NCBI GenBank assembly: GCA_027922465.2
Contig: BQMF02000373.1
Location: forward strand, 124,001-188,000
From: Turritopsis dohrnii
Lineage: Eukaryota; Cnidaria; Hydrozoa; Anthoathecata; Oceaniidae
Reading direction: 5' to 3'
Length of the DNA stretch: 64,000 nucleotides
Position numbers and translations under genes: made by a program. The notes under the pieces were generated by a model, which was not told the DNA's origin, searched no databases, and worked only from the letters and a program-made list of their open reading frames with translations. Shown here in pieces: positions 28,201-35,208 of this stretch; the stretch's first letter is position 1, and each line of letters starts with the position of its first letter.

Positions 28201-31200
28201 CAACCTTCTTTTGATGCATTTCATTGGTTCAACAATTTTGCGATTTGTGAATGCTTAAGAGCATTTTCGACACCTATGTTTGGTGAAAACATGCTTAAGC
28301 AAAAACGAAATTATACAGTCTTTAAGTAACAAGGCAACGTTTTTTAGCTTTTTCATTTGCCTACGCCATCATTCTCATTAACGAGCTCCCCCTCCCCCAT
28401 AATCAAACACTCTTTCCTCCCCCCCCTTTGACAATACTCAAGTTGAAATTTACATCCGTTTCTAATATGACCAAGTAAAGAAGAATTGACACTCCTAATG
28501 ACTCTCTTAGCTTGCGTGACGCGCTTCAGAATTCAGCTATGAATGATTTTTCCAAAAATTACTCAAACATGTTCTAATAAATCAATTGAAAGTATGATTT
28601 TTGTACGTTGCAATATTTCTCTTGTGCTGATTCTCTCCGCACTCCCTTTCATAAGCGTGGTCATTTTTAAGCTCGGCCTCAGTGTTCACAGGAAAAGTTT
28701 TCTATAACATGCTTGACATTTGCATTATAATACGATAAGTTTATAGGCTTATGCAATACTTGATCAGTTTTATTTGTATATGTTAAAGTCCAACATAAAA
28801 ACTTTGATCTACGTACTTCGTAGATCAGGCAACTTTTTACGGCAATGGTACGAAAATACCTTACGTATGTACGCCGTATGTATAGTGTTGTATGTTTATC
28901 GCGTGTTTCTCAAAGGTCGTGCTATACGAAAATTGGTTAGATAGCCGTTGGTTTTGTTTTTTTCTATCTTTCAATCAAACTTCAATTTTCATTTTTATCA
29001 AAGTTAGTTATGTTATGTTTTCATATGATTTGAGCCATGTATATTTCCGAGCTCTTATAAAACGTACTATCATTTTCAAAAATCTGCATTTTGATCATTC
29101 ACAATCTATGCACTCGTTTTTGTCATGTGATGTGAACCATGTATATTTCGAACAGTTTAACTAAGACATGTTACATTTTCGAATTTTCGTATTGTGGGAA
29201 AAGTGGGAAAAGAAAATTAGTTTTCTATTGTTTCTGTCGTGTTATTTGAACCATGTATATTTCGAACACTTTTACTCAGGCTTGTCACATTTTCGAATTT
29301 TCGTATTGTGTGAAAAGTTCTATTTCTAGTTCTATTTTTTCCCGCCAAGTATTCTTCGATTCCTTTATCTTCTTGACGTTTGAAGTGCGTGGAGCTCTGT
29401 GCTGTTGAATTTTTAAAAATCAGTAGAAGTATTTAATATCTATCAATCATGAGTATTTCTGCTGATCACGAAAGAAATTAACGTATTCTACAACGAGGTA
29501 AAAATATCATTTATGGATTGGATATAGATTTGAGAAAACACCAACGCTATAAAACACTAACGAGATTTACGATCATTTTGGTTATTCGTTTAATCTTGCC
29601 GACGATCAGGCAGATATTTTATAGAAACCTTGTAATATTGTATCTATATATTAATAGCCGATTCTCTGTCTGTTTGTTTGTTTGTTTGTTTGTTTGTCAA
29701 TATTTCTCTCTTCGGGGCAGCGAATTTCGCAGAGTAGATTTGCTTGTAGATTTGTAGATTTGGGAAAGAGTGTTTTGTTTTTTAATCTTTTTGACACAGG
29801 AATATGTTTCTATCAAGTATGATACATTTTTGGAAAAAAAAAAAAAAAATGGTAGGTGAGCTGCGAGAGAAATTATTTCTTATTTTTTACGCGACGTCAG
29901 TGTGAAGCCATTCCATTGAGACCCAAATAGAACGCGACGTTTAGGGAAAATTATCTCGGTAACCAATAGGGATAACTGACGTTTTTTGGGGTCCGCCATA
30001 CAGGCGATGGGGTGATGAAAAATTTGGGTCTAATTTTTTTTGGGGGACGGGTCTGTGACGTCATCAAAACTTTTGATCGACGATATCTCCGTAACGGTTG
30101 GTCGTAGCGAAACGATCCCATACATTTTTTTGATCAGTTTTTCGAGCTCTACAACATGGGCACACTTATGATTGCAAATTCCTTAATTTTATTTTCGTGA
30201 ACTCAACGCAGGCTGAACATGGGCGGCGAGCGACGCCACCTTGGCGGCTAGTCTATATATTAATAGCCGATTCTCTGTTTGTTTGTTTGTCACGCAAAAT
30301 GGTAGATTGAGTTGTGAGCGAGATTGTTTTTTTATTTGTGCGACGTCAGTGCAAAGAAAAATACATTGCAACCCCAATCGAACGTGACTTTTGGCTGGTG
30401 AACCAATAGGGATAACGTTTTTTTTGTTATAATTATTATCAATTTTATATTCCAAGGACTACAGTTTGAAAACAATACATAAACTAGATACAAAAAAACC
30501 AACTGATTAAACATTTTGGACAAGCAGCGGTGGCATAACATGGTAGCGTGTTCGGTTTGCCAGTGTTCTTTCATAACGCTTGCCTGACTGTCTGAGATGG
30601 GTGAACCTTTTTTTCGAGCAATAAAAATGTTTAAAAACCGAAGCTTTCCTTGCCCGACTCAGACGGGTGAAAAAAGTGTGTCATGAAACAATTTTTTTTT
30701 GCTTTTGTTTTAATAATATAATTTCTTTTAATTGTTATGTACTTCTGATCAAACATGTCTTTTATTCAATTCATTCATTTTTAGAACGTGCATTTTGTTC
30801 TCCTCCCGTGTGATCTTTTTAAGAGAAACCATTTCTCCCCCTACTTTTGATAGCACCCATGTTAAAGCGCGTAAAACAAAAGCTAAAGTTTTTTCTCTCT
30901 ACGTTTTGAGTGTATTGTTAAACTGATTAAATCGATTGATTTTAAAATGTAAATAAATAGCACATAATGAAATGCAGATTTTTTGGAACCATTGTCAAAT
31001 ACCAATTTGATTGGCTAAAAATCGTAAATAAAGATCACGTGAAGTTCACGTTCGGAATGCTGACACTTTAAATGTGACCGCGACAATGAACGGCTAAGTT
31101 AAGAACATGCAAAGAGTTGAAACACCAGGAGCGTATTTGTCTTCATGTGCAACCAAGCTTTATTAAGCAATAAAGCCAGCAGCAAAGGAAGTTAAAACAG

Positions 31201-32597
31201 TCCAGGAGCCGTTAGAATTGAACCTCAGTTCTTCCATTATATGTTCCTCGCTTATCGCTGGTTTTAAGTGCAATAATTTGGAGCAGGGATTTTTATTCGG
31301 GCTCCAAAATTACAAAAACTTGGAACACTGGTTGCTTGACTGGGAGAGTTAAGATGCAAAACTGACTGCACACCAGAGGTTGAGATTTCGAATCTGCCTC
31401 TGCCTGAACACAGGTTGTTTATAAGGAAATATGACGTCTATTGGGGTCTGCGGTGTGACACAGAGCAGGTGGACATGGGCGGCTAGTTTGTATCAGTTCT
31501 ACTTTTGGTGGCAATATTAATGTAGAATATTTTCGGATCAAAAATAGTTAGAAATTACAAAGATTCGTTTCGCTTTAAAATTTGTTTACCATTAGTTAGA
31601 GCTTGAAAAGCTGGTTAAAATGATATATAGAACCGTATGTCTGTTACGAACAGTTCAAGAGATACGCGTCATCGCGTTTTGCTATGACGTCTTAGGTGGT
31701 GTGTGGAATAGATGGAAATTATTAAGATTCATTTTGCTTGACAGTTTGTTTACCATCAGTTAGAGCTTGCAAAGCTGGTTAAAATGATATATAGAACCAT
31801 ATATCTGTGACGAACAGTTCAAGAGATACGCCTCATTGCTATTTGCTATGACGTCATAGGTGGTTCCACAACCACCCACTCCATTTGCGTCAGTTATTTT
31901 GATTAGTTTAGAAGATAATCCCACAAAATTAACATTGTCATTTCACAAAATTTCTGAAAATTCTTTATTATACTTTTTTTATTTAGTTTTACTTTCTTTT
32001 TATTTGTTGTAATTATTAATTATTAGTTGTTTAGAATTTCTTTCCATTTAAAATCTATTTTTATTTCGATTATTCTTCATTCATTTTATCATTTATTTTT
32101 CATTTATTTTAGATCTTCATGATCTCATCGAACGTGATGACCTGAAATCCATCGAAAACATCTTCACGGTCGATCCATCGATCGTGAAGATGAAGAGTGA
32201 TCGTTTTGCTGAATCCACGCTTTTAATGAGGGCTTCTGCTGAAAACAAACTCTCGATTGCTCGATTATTAATGCACAGAGGTGCGGAGATAGAAGCGACG
32301 AACAAATATGGATATACAGCACTCCATTATGCTGCACTTAGTAATTCTACCGATACACTCACCTTTTTAATAAACTCCGCACCTCATCTTATCAACAATC
32401 AAGATAACTCCAACAAAACACCACTTCACCTCGCATCACTGTTTGGTTATTTAAAAAGTGTTGAAACGCTCATCCGCCATGGAGCAGCTCGTCATATTAA
32501 AGATGATGAAGGACGAACTGCATACGATGTGGCGTGTGAGCGTGAAGGTGACGATGAAAAGAAGAAAAGAATAAGGGAGTTTCTTCTTCAACACTAA
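6506..32597 (+). CDS. Death-domain / Ig-like / SF1 helicase / ankyrin protein (12 coding exons)
   Basis: Proposed join: 6506-6533, 14079-14348, 15634-15957, 16076-16357, 21075-21386, 22815-22845, 22921-23387, 24075-24413, 24820-26366, 26502-27475, 27614-27642, 32113-32597. All junctions are GT/AG and in frame, giving 5088 nt and 1695 residues plus stop. Predicted order: module A (about 10-99), Death domain (100-207), A again (208-301), Death domain (302-405), helical region (406-571), Ig-like (572-684), SF1 helicase core (about 990-1455), ankyrin repeats (about 1535-1695). No signal peptide or membrane segment is seen, so it is probably intracellular. Death folds usually build signalling oligomers, and SF1 cores bind NTP and nucleic acid. 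An immune-sensor role is an inference. The core from 14079 to 27475 is firm; the first exon and the ankyrin link are less certain. An alternative end is the stop at 27477 or 27648. Confidence 0.6.
6540..8350. other. First intron: unrecognised sequence
   Basis: No exon-like segment with good splice sites was found. Short minus-strand frames at 7285-7506, 7513-7737 and 7903-8112 have no domain features. Confidence 0.4.
8350..9480 (+). pseudogene. Decayed non-LTR retrotransposon reverse transcriptase
   Basis: Across shifting frames there are remnants typical of LINE reverse transcriptases. A 'DTVDHEIL' block lies near 8688, a 'GPVLGPLVFLLY' block near 8836-8871, and a 'FADDTH' box (the RT YxDD/FADD motif) near 8900-8925. 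These are followed by the usual 'FDIHRNWKV' thumb-like segment near 9118 and 'CRANGAFQALF' near 9168. Several stops and frame shifts interrupt it, so it is dead. It lies in the sense orientation within the large first intron of the Death-helicase gene. Confidence 0.75.
9949..10567. mobile_element. Palindromic MITE, TACAGTGTG family
   Basis: The left arm starting TACAGTGTGTATCAAAATG at 9949 is matched in reverse complement by the right arm ending at 10567, with about 200 bp of high similarity per arm. No transposase is encoded: the minus ORF at 10376-10588 is just the arm sequence read backwards. It belongs to a non-autonomous DNA transposon family seen several times in this window. Confidence 0.8.
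10623..10852 (+). mobile_element. Solo arm of the same TACAGTGTG MITE
   Basis: A third copy of the arm, in the orientation of the left arm at 9949, begins at TACAGTGTG and runs to about 10852. It has no inverted partner. The local order is arm, inverted arm, arm. It is a half-element left by deletion or by a tandem insertion. Confidence 0.75.
11071..11695. mobile_element. Palindromic MITE, related TACAGTGTG family
   Basis: It starts TACAGTGTGTTTCGTAATG at 11071 and ends with the reverse complement at about 11695. It shares the terminal nonamer with the 9949 element but its interior is different. The layout is parallel: an ATCAATGGAAAG-like block and a GTCGATTAACATG-like block at comparable positions. 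No coding capacity. Confidence 0.75.
12047..12862. mobile_element. PIF/Harbinger-derived element with TAA target duplication
   Basis: The termini are AGGGTGAAATACACGATCAT (12047) and its near reverse complement ending at 12862. They are flanked by TAA on both sides (12044-12046 and 12863-12865), matching the 3-bp TWA target duplication of PIF/Harbinger transposons. Inside, about 12250-12420 on the + strand keeps remnants like WVKPWLQKRTSL and a 'LVRNFKQE' block. These resemble the start of Harbinger/HARBI1 nuclease proteins, with stops and frame shifts. It is therefore an internally deleted, non-autonomous derivative. Confidence 0.75.
12881..13256 (+). repeat. Interspersed repeat with (TAG)n core
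   Basis: It begins ACAAGAGCCAGATGGCGCAA and ends GCTGCTACCGTAA, with a (TAG)n microsatellite at about 13170-13210. A longer copy lies at 16657-17377 and a 3' end fragment at about 60247-60288. The ends carry inverted CGGTAGCAGC / GCTGCTACCG blocks. The start has some tRNA A-box flavour, so it may be a SINE or a short TIR element; I cannot decide. Confidence 0.65.
13260..14078. other. Intronic stretch, nothing recognised
   Basis: No exon or repeat of known type. The lysine/asparagine-rich frame at 13571-13774 has no domain signal. The 3' end of this stretch is the acceptor of exon 2 (TTTTAG at 14073-14078). Confidence 0.4.
14079..14348 (+). CDS. Exon 2: unknown helical module A, copy 1
   Basis: A 270-nt phase 1-1 exon encoding about 90 residues. 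It is clearly homologous to the exon at 16076-16357. Shared signature: EGK, then L.Q, then RKF, then DRPxLDCVMxMxTNxS (about residues 55-80 of the module). The predicted content is amphipathic helices without cysteine pairs or catalytic motifs. I do not recognise it as CARD, DED or Pyrin, although its size and its place before a Death domain suggest another small adaptor fold. It reads in frame from exon 1 and into exon 3. Confidence 0.7.
14349..15633. other. Intron 2, nothing recognised
   Basis: Between a GTTTGT donor at 14349 and a TATTGTTAG acceptor at 15633. The frame at 14570-14755 has no support. Confidence 0.5.
15634..15957 (+). CDS. Exon 3: Death-domain-like module, copy 1
   Basis: A 324-nt phase 1-1 exon of about 108 residues. 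It has the spacing of a Death domain: IFKIIYEEAAEEWRLIGHFL (helices 1-2, with the conserved Trp), then an 'IQTIIADFPDSVKERL' helix 3-4 region, then 'ILEKWHQ' with a second Trp, and 'WLHLKSVLIFLKKENLV' as helices 5-6. This follows the Death-domain consensus of W..L...L, I..I, ..ML..W and W..L..AL. Its homologue is 21075-21386. Death domains mediate homotypic assembly in apoptosis and NF-kB-type signalling. Confidence 0.75.
16076..16357 (+). CDS. Exon 4: unknown helical module A, copy 2
   Basis: A 282-nt phase 1-1 exon, about 94 residues, starting after TTTAG and ending before GTTTGT. It shares with exon 2 the EGK start, the RKF block and the DRPVLDCVMYMMTN block. The A-B-A-B order with the Death exons shows that a two-exon unit was duplicated together. 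Confidence 0.7.
16657..17377 (+). repeat. Second copy of the ACAAGAGCCAGATGG repeat
   Basis: Same ends as 12881-13256 but about twice the length, with the (TAG)n region interrupted at about 17305-17330. It lies in the 4.7 kb intron between exons 4 and 5. Confidence 0.65.
17830..18200. mobile_element. Palindromic MITE with repeated TTTCGCG motifs
   Basis: Both ends carry TTCGCGGGAAGAAATTTTCG-like sequence in opposite orientation. The interior has many inverted copies of 'aattaaattccgcgaa'. No coding capacity. Similar but weaker sequence occurs near 58520-58640 and 59150-59280. Confidence 0.65.
18210..21074. other. Intron 4 remainder: decayed sequence, no gene assigned
   Basis: Several open frames between 18808 and 20355 (both strands, up to 118 codons) have no motif I can name. 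They may be remnants of a mobile-element ORF. No exon with phase-1 splice sites was found here. The region ends in the acceptor of exon 5 at 21074. Confidence 0.35.
21075..21386 (+). CDS. Exon 5: Death-domain-like module, copy 2
   Basis: A 312-nt phase 1-1 exon, about 104 residues, homologous to exon 3. Features: 'FETICEDACEDWRYISHFL', then 'IQSICVDNPNDVKLRL', then 'ILERWFEST', then 'RSWLYLRSVLIYLNKHDLV'. Both Trp positions and the final helix are kept. It was chosen for its strong TATTTTTAG acceptor and its match to copy 1. Confidence 0.75.
22029..22727. mobile_element. Palindromic element with MADF-like ORF (Harbinger-type derivative)
   Basis: The terminal inverted repeats begin CGATTTCCACTTAACAAATT and end in its reverse complement, with CTTCGAGCGGAA repeated inside. 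A minus-strand ORF (22216-22485) contains LIMEVYAYPCLW followed by 'KKKVAWKDISSKL', the pattern of a MADF / Myb-SANT-like DNA-binding domain. Such a domain is the accessory protein of PIF/Harbinger elements. No clean 3-bp target duplication is visible. It sits in the intron between exons 5 and 6. Confidence 0.6.
22815..22845 (+). CDS. Exon 6: 31-nt micro-exon
   Basis: Between a pyrimidine tract ending TTTTTTAG and a GTGAAA donor. It reads D-FNENLFSMF-R. It enters in phase 1 and leaves in phase 2. This exactly converts the phase-1 end of exon 5 to the frame required by exon 7, which otherwise cannot be joined. That frame fit is the main evidence. Confidence 0.6.
22921..23387 (+). CDS. Exon 7: helical region of unknown fold
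   Basis: A 467-nt exon, about 155 residues, from the acceptor AATTATAG to the donor GTAAGG (phase 2 in, phase 1 out). Content is mostly amphipathic helix, e.g. 'IIHSCIECLKEKKMFINKKK' and 'LKLILTAIANTFHFCIKI'. No motif was recognised. An internal ATG at 22937 could start a shorter protein if the upstream exons are skipped. Confidence 0.65.
23388..24074. other. Intron 7, nothing recognised
   Basis: AT-rich, between GTAAGG and TTCATTTCAG. No internal repeat or exon was seen. Confidence 0.5.
24075..24413 (+). CDS. Exon 8: Ig-like beta-sandwich candidate
   Basis: A 339-nt phase 1-1 exon, about 113 residues. It alternates short hydrophobic strands: 'DSIIVFSLENDCCIFEVP', then 'DSVVLESITKN', then a closing 'DYILMKDLNKTKLYRCVLEY'. 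The last segment has the [L/V]xYxCxV flavour of Ig F strands, and CCIF could be the B strand. Symmetric phase-1 borders are typical of Ig exons. Placed after Death domains, it recalls the Death-Ig layout of MALT1. The fold is my inference and needs a profile or structure check. Confidence 0.5.
24820..26366 (+). CDS. Exon 9: SF1 helicase motifs Q, I-IV with N-terminal NERD-like region
   Basis: A 1547-nt exon (residues about 685-1200), entered after TTGCTTACAG and left at GTAAAT in phase 0. Helicase signatures in order: Q-like 'NDEQIQAVV' (Gln about 998); Walker A AAFGCGKT (1013-1020, Lys 1019); Walker B ICIDEL (Asp 1117, Glu 1118); 'FQPFQQERYD' at the motif III place; 'LKKNMRNSAKISKLLE' as motif IV (Arg about 1190). 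This is the UvrD-like SF1A order. Residues about 720-980, with 'GVIIMEYDG' and a following 'FVAAPN' strand, resemble a NERD nuclease-like region that often precedes SF1 cores, but the usual E-x-K is not clear. Confidence 0.8.
26502..27475 (+). CDS. Exon 10: SF1 helicase C-terminal part, motifs V and VI
   Basis: It starts after CTGAAAG in phase 0. A Ser/Gln/Pro-rich linker (about 1226-1270) precedes the second RecA-like domain. 'IVLADSNGCRGYQIRKVVI' (about 1416) fits motif V, the RG.E/Q segment of UvrD_C-type domains. 'ESAARATSNILFIVI' (Arg about 1450) fits motif VI, the usual TRA. The exon may end at the GTGAGC donor at 27476; if unspliced, it stops at TGA 27477-27479. Confidence 0.75.
27614..27642 (+). 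CDS. Exon 11: 29-nt micro-exon
   Basis: After TTTCTTGTTTCAG it reads K-MPFKKPTFD and reaches GTATGT after one base of the next codon. Its phase 2 in / phase 1 out connects exon 10 to the phase-1 ankyrin exon at 32113. If the donor is not used, translation stops three codons later at TAA 27648-27650. Confidence 0.5.
27738..27743 (+). terminator. Possible alternative polyadenylation signal AATAAA
   Basis: AATAAA lies about 90 bases after the in-frame TAA at 27648-27650. It would give a short isoform without ankyrin repeats, ending in the last coding intron. Another AATAAA-like run is near 27776. Confidence 0.35.
27744..29000. other. Last coding intron, left part
   Basis: It holds an exact tandem duplication of about 33 bp at about 28168-28232 and a hairpin GATCTACG...CGTAGATC at about 28806-28826. 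No exon was recognised. Confidence 0.5.
29010..29320 (+). repeat. Tandem repeat, about three units of 104-116 bp
   Basis: The block 'ccatgtatatttc' recurs at about 29035, 29140 and 29257, each preceded by a GTGATTTGA-like segment. The last two copies are followed by 'attttcgaattttcgtattg'. It lies upstream of the Helitron-like pair in the same intron. Confidence 0.7.
29643..30251 (+). mobile_element. Helitron-like element 1 (TC...CTAG)
   Basis: It starts TCTATATATTAATAGCCGAT followed by (TTTG)n, and ends in a GC-rich hairpin region GCCACC..GGCGGC then CTAG. A TC start and a 3' hairpin plus CTRR end are Helitron/Helentron hallmarks. No Rep/helicase protein is encoded, so it is non-autonomous. 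It is directly followed by a second element with the same start. Confidence 0.65.
30252..31486 (+). mobile_element. Helitron-like element 2, head-to-tail with element 1
   Basis: It begins TCTATATATTAATAGCCGAT immediately after the CTAG of element 1 and ends GGACATGGGCGGCTAG at 31486. It shares the CGACGTCAGTG and 'ccaatagggataac' blocks with element 1. It contains a tRNA-like SINE head near 30526-30560 (GCGGTGGCATAAC, as at 43897). Non-autonomous. Confidence 0.65.
31549..31868 (+). repeat. Two-unit tandem repeat, about 165 bp
   Basis: The unit contains 'gtttaccattagttagagc', 'ggttaaaatgatatatagaa' and 'cagttcaagagatacgc', and ends near GCTATGACGTC. The second copy starts about 167 bases later with few changes. 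Confidence 0.75.
32113..32597 (+). CDS. Exon 12: ankyrin-repeat C-terminus with stop
   Basis: It begins after TTTATTTTAG in phase 1 with DLHDLIERDDLKSIENIF and ends at TAA. About four ankyrin repeats follow the TPLH-type consensus: 'STLLMRASAENKLSIARLLM', 'GYTALHYAALSNSTDTLTFL', 'KTPLHLASLFGYLKSVETLI' and 'GRTAYDVACE'. Ankyrin repeats bind other proteins. No upstream exon of a separate gene was found, and the phase fits exon 11, so I assign it to the Death-helicase gene. It could instead be the end of an unseen gene starting in 27.7-32.1 kb. Confidence 0.75.
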
Positions 32598-32883
32598 AAG
32601 TAAGTAAATATTTCATTTCAATGTTTTTATCAGAAAAAAGTTGGATGGAAAAGACTATTTTAATGAAAAGTTTCCTGCTACCATGACAATACGCTAATGA
32701 AGTTTAGTTTTTGTTGTAGGAACCATCCGTGATGTCGATTTTTAATTGTACATACTTGAATTTATTTATTTATACATATTTAACAACTTTCTTTTATTGA
32801 GACAATTCTAATTATCATGTTAACTAACCAACTTCGTGCCCAAACTCCCAATTATAGTTAATGCAATTATCCTATTAGAAGGA

Positions 32884-32904
32884 AGACCCCCCGCAGAGTC
32901 GCTA
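32884..32904 (+). promoter_or_regulatory. Conserved 21-nt site, copy 1
   Basis: An A followed by GACCCCCCGCAGAGTCGCTA, a GC-rich island in AT-rich sequence. Copies lie at 34198, 34358 and 34528 on the same strand. It is part of a longer duplicated block (32824-32904, matching 34142-34218). Confidence 0.7.
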
Positions 32905-33017
32905 ATGTAAAAAAAACTCTTTCGTTTCATGTTTGTTTAGTTTTCATGATCGAATTTATTTATTTATTGATGAACTTAATTCATTTTTAATTCTGCATAT
33001 ATGTTGATTTATATCAA

Positions 33018-34143
33018 GTTAGTTAGTTAGTTAGTTGTGCTTTATTTCACGTTGACTATATGCAGAATCTACATATACATATATAAAAAAAAGAACATAG
33101 CTTTACAATAGTTTAGCTAATTAAAGTCAACAATATAAATCTACAATTACACAAAGCACAAGAAATGAAAATTCACAACACAAAAAAATATTCCTCGATT
33201 TTCAGAGAATTTATGTCCTATGCATGCCCAACATTAACAAATCCTAAATCAGGAATCTAGGTTTTGCAAAGTCTACATGGGCAGTTCTCTGGAGCCCATT
33301 GCCTGATTTTGTTTTTGAAGGAAAACAGTGTTTTCAATCTCTTAATTTCCTCTGGTACAAGGGCCCAGATTTTTGGTCCAAGATAGCTTAGGGATTCTAA
33401 ACCATAATGTACTGTTCTAACATTTTGAATCGAAAAGTCGTTTCTTTTTCTCAAAGTCTTTTCATTTCCATTTATTTTAAAATTTTCACTCATCAAAACT
33501 GTAGATAATCCATTTTTTATTTTATCTAGCTCAATGGCCAAACTTTGTAAATTTTTTTTATGTATTGTGAATGAGTTTTCTTTTTTTAGAAGTTGAGCAA
33601 AAGACGACTTTCTGTCATTATAGATAGTTCTTAAACATCGCTCATGTAGCCGATTGATTCTATTGTTTAATTCCCTGCTATGGCACATCCATATTAATGG
33701 GCAGTAATTAAATTGAGAGTAGAAAAATGTATTCATAAGTAACTTTTTCTTTTCAAAATCCAGGTAAGGCGAAAGACGAACTATTGCGTTAAGCTTTCTT
33801 GAGGCATTTATACACAATCCAGTTACATGTTGTTTAAAAGATAGTTTATTATCAATTTCAATACCTAAAAGCTTTTGACATTTTGTGGAATTAATATTAC
33901 AATCTCCAATCTCCAATGGATTTTCTGATTTAATCAACAAGTGACATTTTTCTGCATTTGCTTTCATTGAGTTAATCTCGAACCATTTAAATATTTCATT
34001 AGTGGCGGATTCAAGCTTTCTCAGTGTGAAATCAAGATTTGCACCAGAAGTATATGGTGTATTATCATCCGCAAAATTAGCGATGTCAATATTATTTACA
34101 CATAAAAAAAGATCGCAAATAAATATATTGAAAAGCAGCGGAC
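33018..34143 (-). mobile_element. 5'-truncated non-LTR retrotransposon (RT C-terminal part)
   Basis: A minus-strand ORF of about 300 codons begins at 'GPLLFNIFICDL'. It includes the RT box 'IANFADDNTPY' (F-A-D-D), then the thumb-like 'LLGIEIDNKLSFKQHV' and 'SQFNYCPLIWMCHSR', ending in 'APENCPCRLCK'. This is the jockey/CR1-like LINE pattern. The 5' part including the first RT blocks is missing, as is usual for LINE insertions. The 3' end is a short (AACTA)n tail at about 33018-33038. It lies antisense within the presumed 3' UTR, between copies 1 and 2 of the 21-nt site. There are no internal stops, so it is relatively young. Confidence 0.85.
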
Positions 34144-34197
34144 CAACTTCGTGCCCAAACTCCAAATACAGTTGATGCAATTATCTTACAGAAGAAA

Positions 34198-34218
34198 AGA
34201 CCCCCCGCAGAGTCGCTA
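34198..34218 (+). promoter_or_regulatory. Conserved 21-nt site, copy 2
   Basis: Identical to copy 1 over all 21 bases. The 55 bases before it also match copy 1's flank ('ccaacttcgtgcccaaactc'), showing that this pair came from one duplication. Confidence 0.7.
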
Positions 34219-34357
34219 CTGTTAACAAATTGTTTCTTTTCGTGTGTTTGAATTTTGTTTCAAGTTAAAGTCAGAGAAAAGTTTTTATTTGTCAATACAT
34301 GAAGATTCTAGAATTTATTTGTTTACGAAATCAATGATTTTACAGTTCAGATATTGT

Positions 34358-34378
34358 AGACCCCCCGCAGAGTCGCTA
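34358..34378 (+). promoter_or_regulatory. Conserved 21-nt site, copy 3
   Basis: Identical over 21 bases to copies 1 and 2, 160 bases after copy 2, but with unrelated flanks. This points to selection on the motif itself. Confidence 0.7.
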
Positions 34379-34527
34379 CTTGATTCATTACGTTTTAACC
34401 ATACCTGATGTTGACTTTGAAATGTTTGACTATTCTATAAAAGTTTTAATAATAGTGTGATGGTTTTCTTCTTCAAAGAAACTTATTTCTAACACACACA
34501 GCCGACAACATTTGTGAAGAAGTGTGC

Positions 34528-34548
34528 AGACCCCCAGCAGAGTCGCTA
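34528..34548 (+). promoter_or_regulatory. Conserved 21-nt site, copy 4
   Basis: One mismatch (CCCCCA in place of CCCCCC), 170 bases after copy 3, flanks unrelated. Confidence 0.7.
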
Positions 34549-34619
34549 TTGAAGGTTACGAGTTTGTGTTTTGCAATCTGGTCATGTTTGGTTTATGGAA
34601 GGAATATTATTGAATGTGA

Positions 34620-35208
34620 AGTGTTGTTCATGTTTTGTTTTTGAAACTTCAAAGAAATTGTTTGAAATTAATCGTGTCGTTATGTTATGAGATAAACTGC
34701 TCCACCTTTGCCTCGTCTTCACGTAGAATCCGCATGATAAAATTACAAACCTAAGAATATTTTTTTATGGACGAATTTGATCCAGGAATGAAAATTAGGA
34801 AACATTTGATATCTGTTTAAGATTATGCCATTATTTGTTTATTGAAATTATCTGACCTCGCTTTGAAAGATATAGCTTGGCTAAACTGTAATGAAAGATA
34901 TTTAACAGTTAGAATATTGTGACATTGATCAATGTAACAAAAATACACCACGTGGAATTCTAAAAATAAGGTATTGCCAGAAATAAAGTTCCAAGTGAAT
35001 TGAAAAGAATAGTACAGTATTCTCTCTGATTCCAATTGAACGGAACGGAATTGACCTCAACTGCGGAGAATAAAAACATATTTCCATTAAAGAACATAAC
35101 ATCGCCTATTTCCTACTTGAGCGGAATGCACGTCATAAAAAATTGCTTCGAGAGTCAGCCGTGCATTTAAAAAGATTAATTGACAATTACTGTTAGTTTT
35201 TACCATGT
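34620..35208. other. Intergenic stretch, nothing recognised
   Basis: AT-rich, no domain-bearing ORF. It ends at the proposed left end of the N-RAG-like transposon. Confidence 0.4.

Larger units (their letters stand above)
32598..34620 (+). other. Putative 3' UTR of the ankyrin exon, with a short intron
   Basis: A strong GTAAGTAAAT donor starts four bases after the stop (32601), and a TTGTTGTAG acceptor ends at 32719. This suggests a 119-nt 3' UTR intron too close to the stop to trigger decay. The following sequence carries four conserved 21-nt sites and an inserted retroelement. No convincing poly(A) signal was picked. Confidence 0.35.
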
